Translations under genes and position numbers: made by a program
Source: Bacillota bacterium
Lineage (GTDB): Bacteria > Bacillota > Clostridia > Oscillospirales > Oscillospiraceae
DNA length: 7,633 nucleotides
NCBI GenBank assembly: GCA_029268085.1
Contig: JAJUHD010000125.1
Coordinates: 1 to 7,633 of the forward strand
Direction of reading: 5' to 3'
Shown here: piece by piece, positions 6,543 to 7,633 of the stretch
How positions within the stretch are numbered: the first letter of the stretch is position 1
Layout: each line of letters starts with the position of its first letter
The notes under the pieces: model-generated
Told to the model about the DNA's origin: nothing
The model's input: only the letters and a program-made list of their open reading frames with translations
Database searches by the model: none

Positions 6543-7244
6543 ATGGAATATAAGATTTTAAGTTTTCCCATAACTATGTCATTTGGCAATACTGAGAATA
6601 CAGTTTATCCAACCTTGCTTTGGGATAAACAAAACATTATTCTTGTCGACTGCGGTTTTATCGGATCACTCCCCTACCTTGAAAAGGAGCTGCGGCGGCA
6701 CGGATTGTCAGCAGAGCAAATAACCGGCCTTGTGCTGACTCATCATGATCATGACCATATGGGGGCGGCTGCAACCCTTAAAAGGATAAACCCTCATGTG
6801 AAAATATATGCTTCTGCTGTAGAAGCGCCATTCATTTCCGCTCACGAAAAACCGTTGCGGTTGCGTCAAGCAGAAGAAATGCAGAAAACACTTCCGCCTG
6901 AGCAGCAGGATTTTGGTAAGGCATTTTGTGAAATGCTACGTCGGGTTGAGCCGGTACAGGTAGATGTTTTTCTGTGTGACGGAGAACGTATGGATTGGTG
7001 CGAAGGATGCAGGATTCTTGCGACGCCCGGTCATACACTCGGGCATATTTCGCTTCTTATGGAAAAGGACTCGATTGTTATAACTGGTGATGCAATTGCG
7101 CTGGAGGACGGTAAGCCTGTTATCGCAAACCCGCAGTTTACGTTGGACATTGAGCAGACTACAAAATCTATGGAGAAATTATTGTCACTTAAGGCAAAGG
7201 TTTATTATTGCTACCACGGAGGGACTCTTACTTTGACATTATAA
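6543..7244 (+). CDS. MBL-fold (metallo-beta-lactamase superfamily) metallo-hydrolase
   Basis: This is a 233-aa cytoplasmic hydrolase of the metallo-beta-lactamase fold; the substrate cannot be told from sequence. Metal-ligand motifs are LTHHDHDHMGA (65-75, an HxDxDH form in which the usual second His of HxHxDH is Asp), TPGHTLGH (161-168, ligand H164), ITGD (180-183, ligand D183) and YHGG (224-227, last His 225). There is no signal peptide. ATG at 6543 follows AAAAGGAGGT (6521-6530) with a rather long 12-nt gap. Codon use is more AT-rich than in the genes to the left. The protein stops six residues after YHGG. In the -1 frame, reading continues from 7223 as DSYFDIIKILQNKQ and on to a stop at 7310-7312, so a small deletion near the GGAGGGAC tract could have shortened the C-terminus, though the short form keeps all the metal ligands. 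A MerR regulator gene follows 113 bp downstream on the same strand. Confidence 0.88.
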   Translation: MEYKILSFPITMSFGNTENTVYPTLLWDKQNIILVDCGFIGSLPYLEKELRRHGLSAEQITGLVLTHHDHDHMGAAATLKRINPHVKIYASAVEAPFISAHEKPLRLRQAEEMQKTLPPEQQDFGKAFCEMLRRVEPVQVDVFLCDGERMDWCEGCRILATPGHTLGHISLLMEKDSIVITGDAIALEDGKPVIANPQFTLDIEQTTKSMEKLLSLKAKVYYCYHGGTLTLTL

Positions 7245-7281
7245 AAATTTTGCAAAACAAACAAAAATACTTAATGACAAT

Positions 7282-7299
7282 AAATCATTTAAATCATTT
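7282..7299. repeat. tandem 9-bp repeat AAATCATTT x2
   Basis: AAATCATTT occurs twice head to tail (7282-7290, 7291-7299) in the AT-rich spacer just before the merR promoter. It may be simple AT-rich DNA with no function, or an upstream promoter element. Confidence 0.6.
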
Positions 7300-7308
7300 A
7301 AAATTAGG

Positions 7309-7339
7309 TTGACTCTAACACGGTGTCATAGTTTATAAT
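7309..7339 (+). promoter_or_regulatory. MerR-type promoter and operator before the merR-family gene
   Basis: TTGACT (7309-7314) and a perfect TATAAT (7334-7339) are separated by 19 bp, longer than the normal 17. The spacer region carries a dyad, CTCTAACAC-G-GTGTCATAG (7313-7331), in which 7 of 9 arm positions are complementary. This overlong spacer with a central dyad is the classic architecture on which MerR-family proteins bind and untwist DNA to activate transcription, so autoregulation by the following gene is likely. Confidence 0.8.
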
Positions 7340-7357
7340 GCATGTGGAGGAGATAAC

Positions 7358-7633
7358 ATGTACTACAAGGTAAAAGAGATTTCTGATATGTCAGGGGTAA
7401 GTGTCAGAATGTTACACTATTATGACAAAATTGGGTTGCTTAAACCGGGAAATGTATCACAAGCTGGATATAGATTATATACAACAGATGACATAAAAAA
7501 GCTCTCACAGATATTGTTTTATAAAGAACTGGATTTTTCTCTGGAGGAGATAAAAGAAATATTAGACTCCTCAAATGCTGACAAGTTGGAAGTGTTGAAA
7601 ATGCAGCAACAAATCTTAACAAAAAAGCGAGAA
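7358..7633 (+). CDS. MerR-family transcriptional regulator, N-terminal part (runs off the right edge)
   Basis: The 92 visible residues are a typical MerR DNA-binding domain. The winged helix-turn-helix has VKEISDMSGVSVRMLHYYD (about 5-23) as its recognition part, then IGLLKP and the wing GYRLYTTDDIKKL (37-49). The second helical pair LDFSLEEIKEIL (58-69) and the beginning of the dimerisation coiled coil (from about 75) follow. The effector-binding C-terminus lies outside the window, so the inducer cannot be inferred; TipA/BmrR-like drug sensing is one possibility. The start is ATG at 7358, with GGAGGAG (7346-7352) 5 nt upstream. The promoter just before it has the 19-bp MerR-type spacer. Codon use is AT-rich, like the hydrolase gene upstream. 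Confidence 0.93.
   Translation, partial: MYYKVKEISDMSGVSVRMLHYYDKIGLLKPGNVSQAGYRLYTTDDIKKLSQILFYKELDFSLEEIKEILDSSNADKLEVLKMQQQILTKKRE

Noticed and set aside
7440..7622. Minus-strand 60-codon open frame opposite merR
   Set aside because: It is antisense to a clear MerR DNA-binding domain with no supporting features.

Overview
The window looks like chromosomal DNA from an endospore-forming Clostridia-type Firmicute, perhaps a gut Ruminococcaceae/Oscillospiraceae relative. This rests on three recognisable sporulation-associated genes (yqfC, yqfD, ylbJ), Gram-positive Shine-Dalgarno sequences (AAGGAGG type) before nearly every gene, frequent TTG starts, and the yqfC-yqfD-phoH order typical of Firmicutes. 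The taxonomic placement is inferred; no rRNA is present.

Positions 1-2195 (minus strand) hold a tightly packed operon read right to left: yqfC (89 aa, TTG start), yqfD (409 aa, TTG start) and phoH (N-terminal 228 residues; the gene leaves the window on the left). Stops and starts nearly touch: 13 nt between yqfC and yqfD, and an ATGA overlap between yqfD and phoH. Diverging from it on the plus strand is ylbJ (2315-3283), a sporulation integral membrane protein. The roughly 120-bp divergent gap contains a perfect 12-bp inverted repeat. ylbJ runs convergently into a CapA-family, membrane-anchored metallophosphatase gene on the minus strand (3272-4627); the two reading frames overlap by 12 bp.

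A 204-bp AT-rich gap separates capA from the divergent rlmD-type gene (4832-6205), a 23S rRNA uracil-C5 methyltransferase with its iron-sulfur cysteines and catalytic residues intact. It is followed by two hairpins that look like terminators.

From about 6320 the character changes. Four copies of a GACAGAGCAGGTTAGAT-type repeat, the first three on an exact 30-bp pitch, mark a junction, possibly the end of a decayed insertion sequence. Beyond it the DNA is visibly more AT-rich and carries a metallo-beta-lactamase-fold hydrolase gene (6543-7244) and a MerR-family regulator (7358 to the right edge). The MerR gene has a recognisable MerR-type promoter: TTGACT, a 19-bp spacer with a dyad, then TATAAT. 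This right-hand part looks like an accessory segment joined to a conserved core region.

Overall, the left 6.2 kb is ordinary conserved Firmicute content. The points most worth a second look are the repeat cluster and junction, the MerR promoter architecture with a possible similar promoter before the hydrolase gene, and the inverted repeat between the divergent sporulation genes. I see no clear evidence of a wholly new system.
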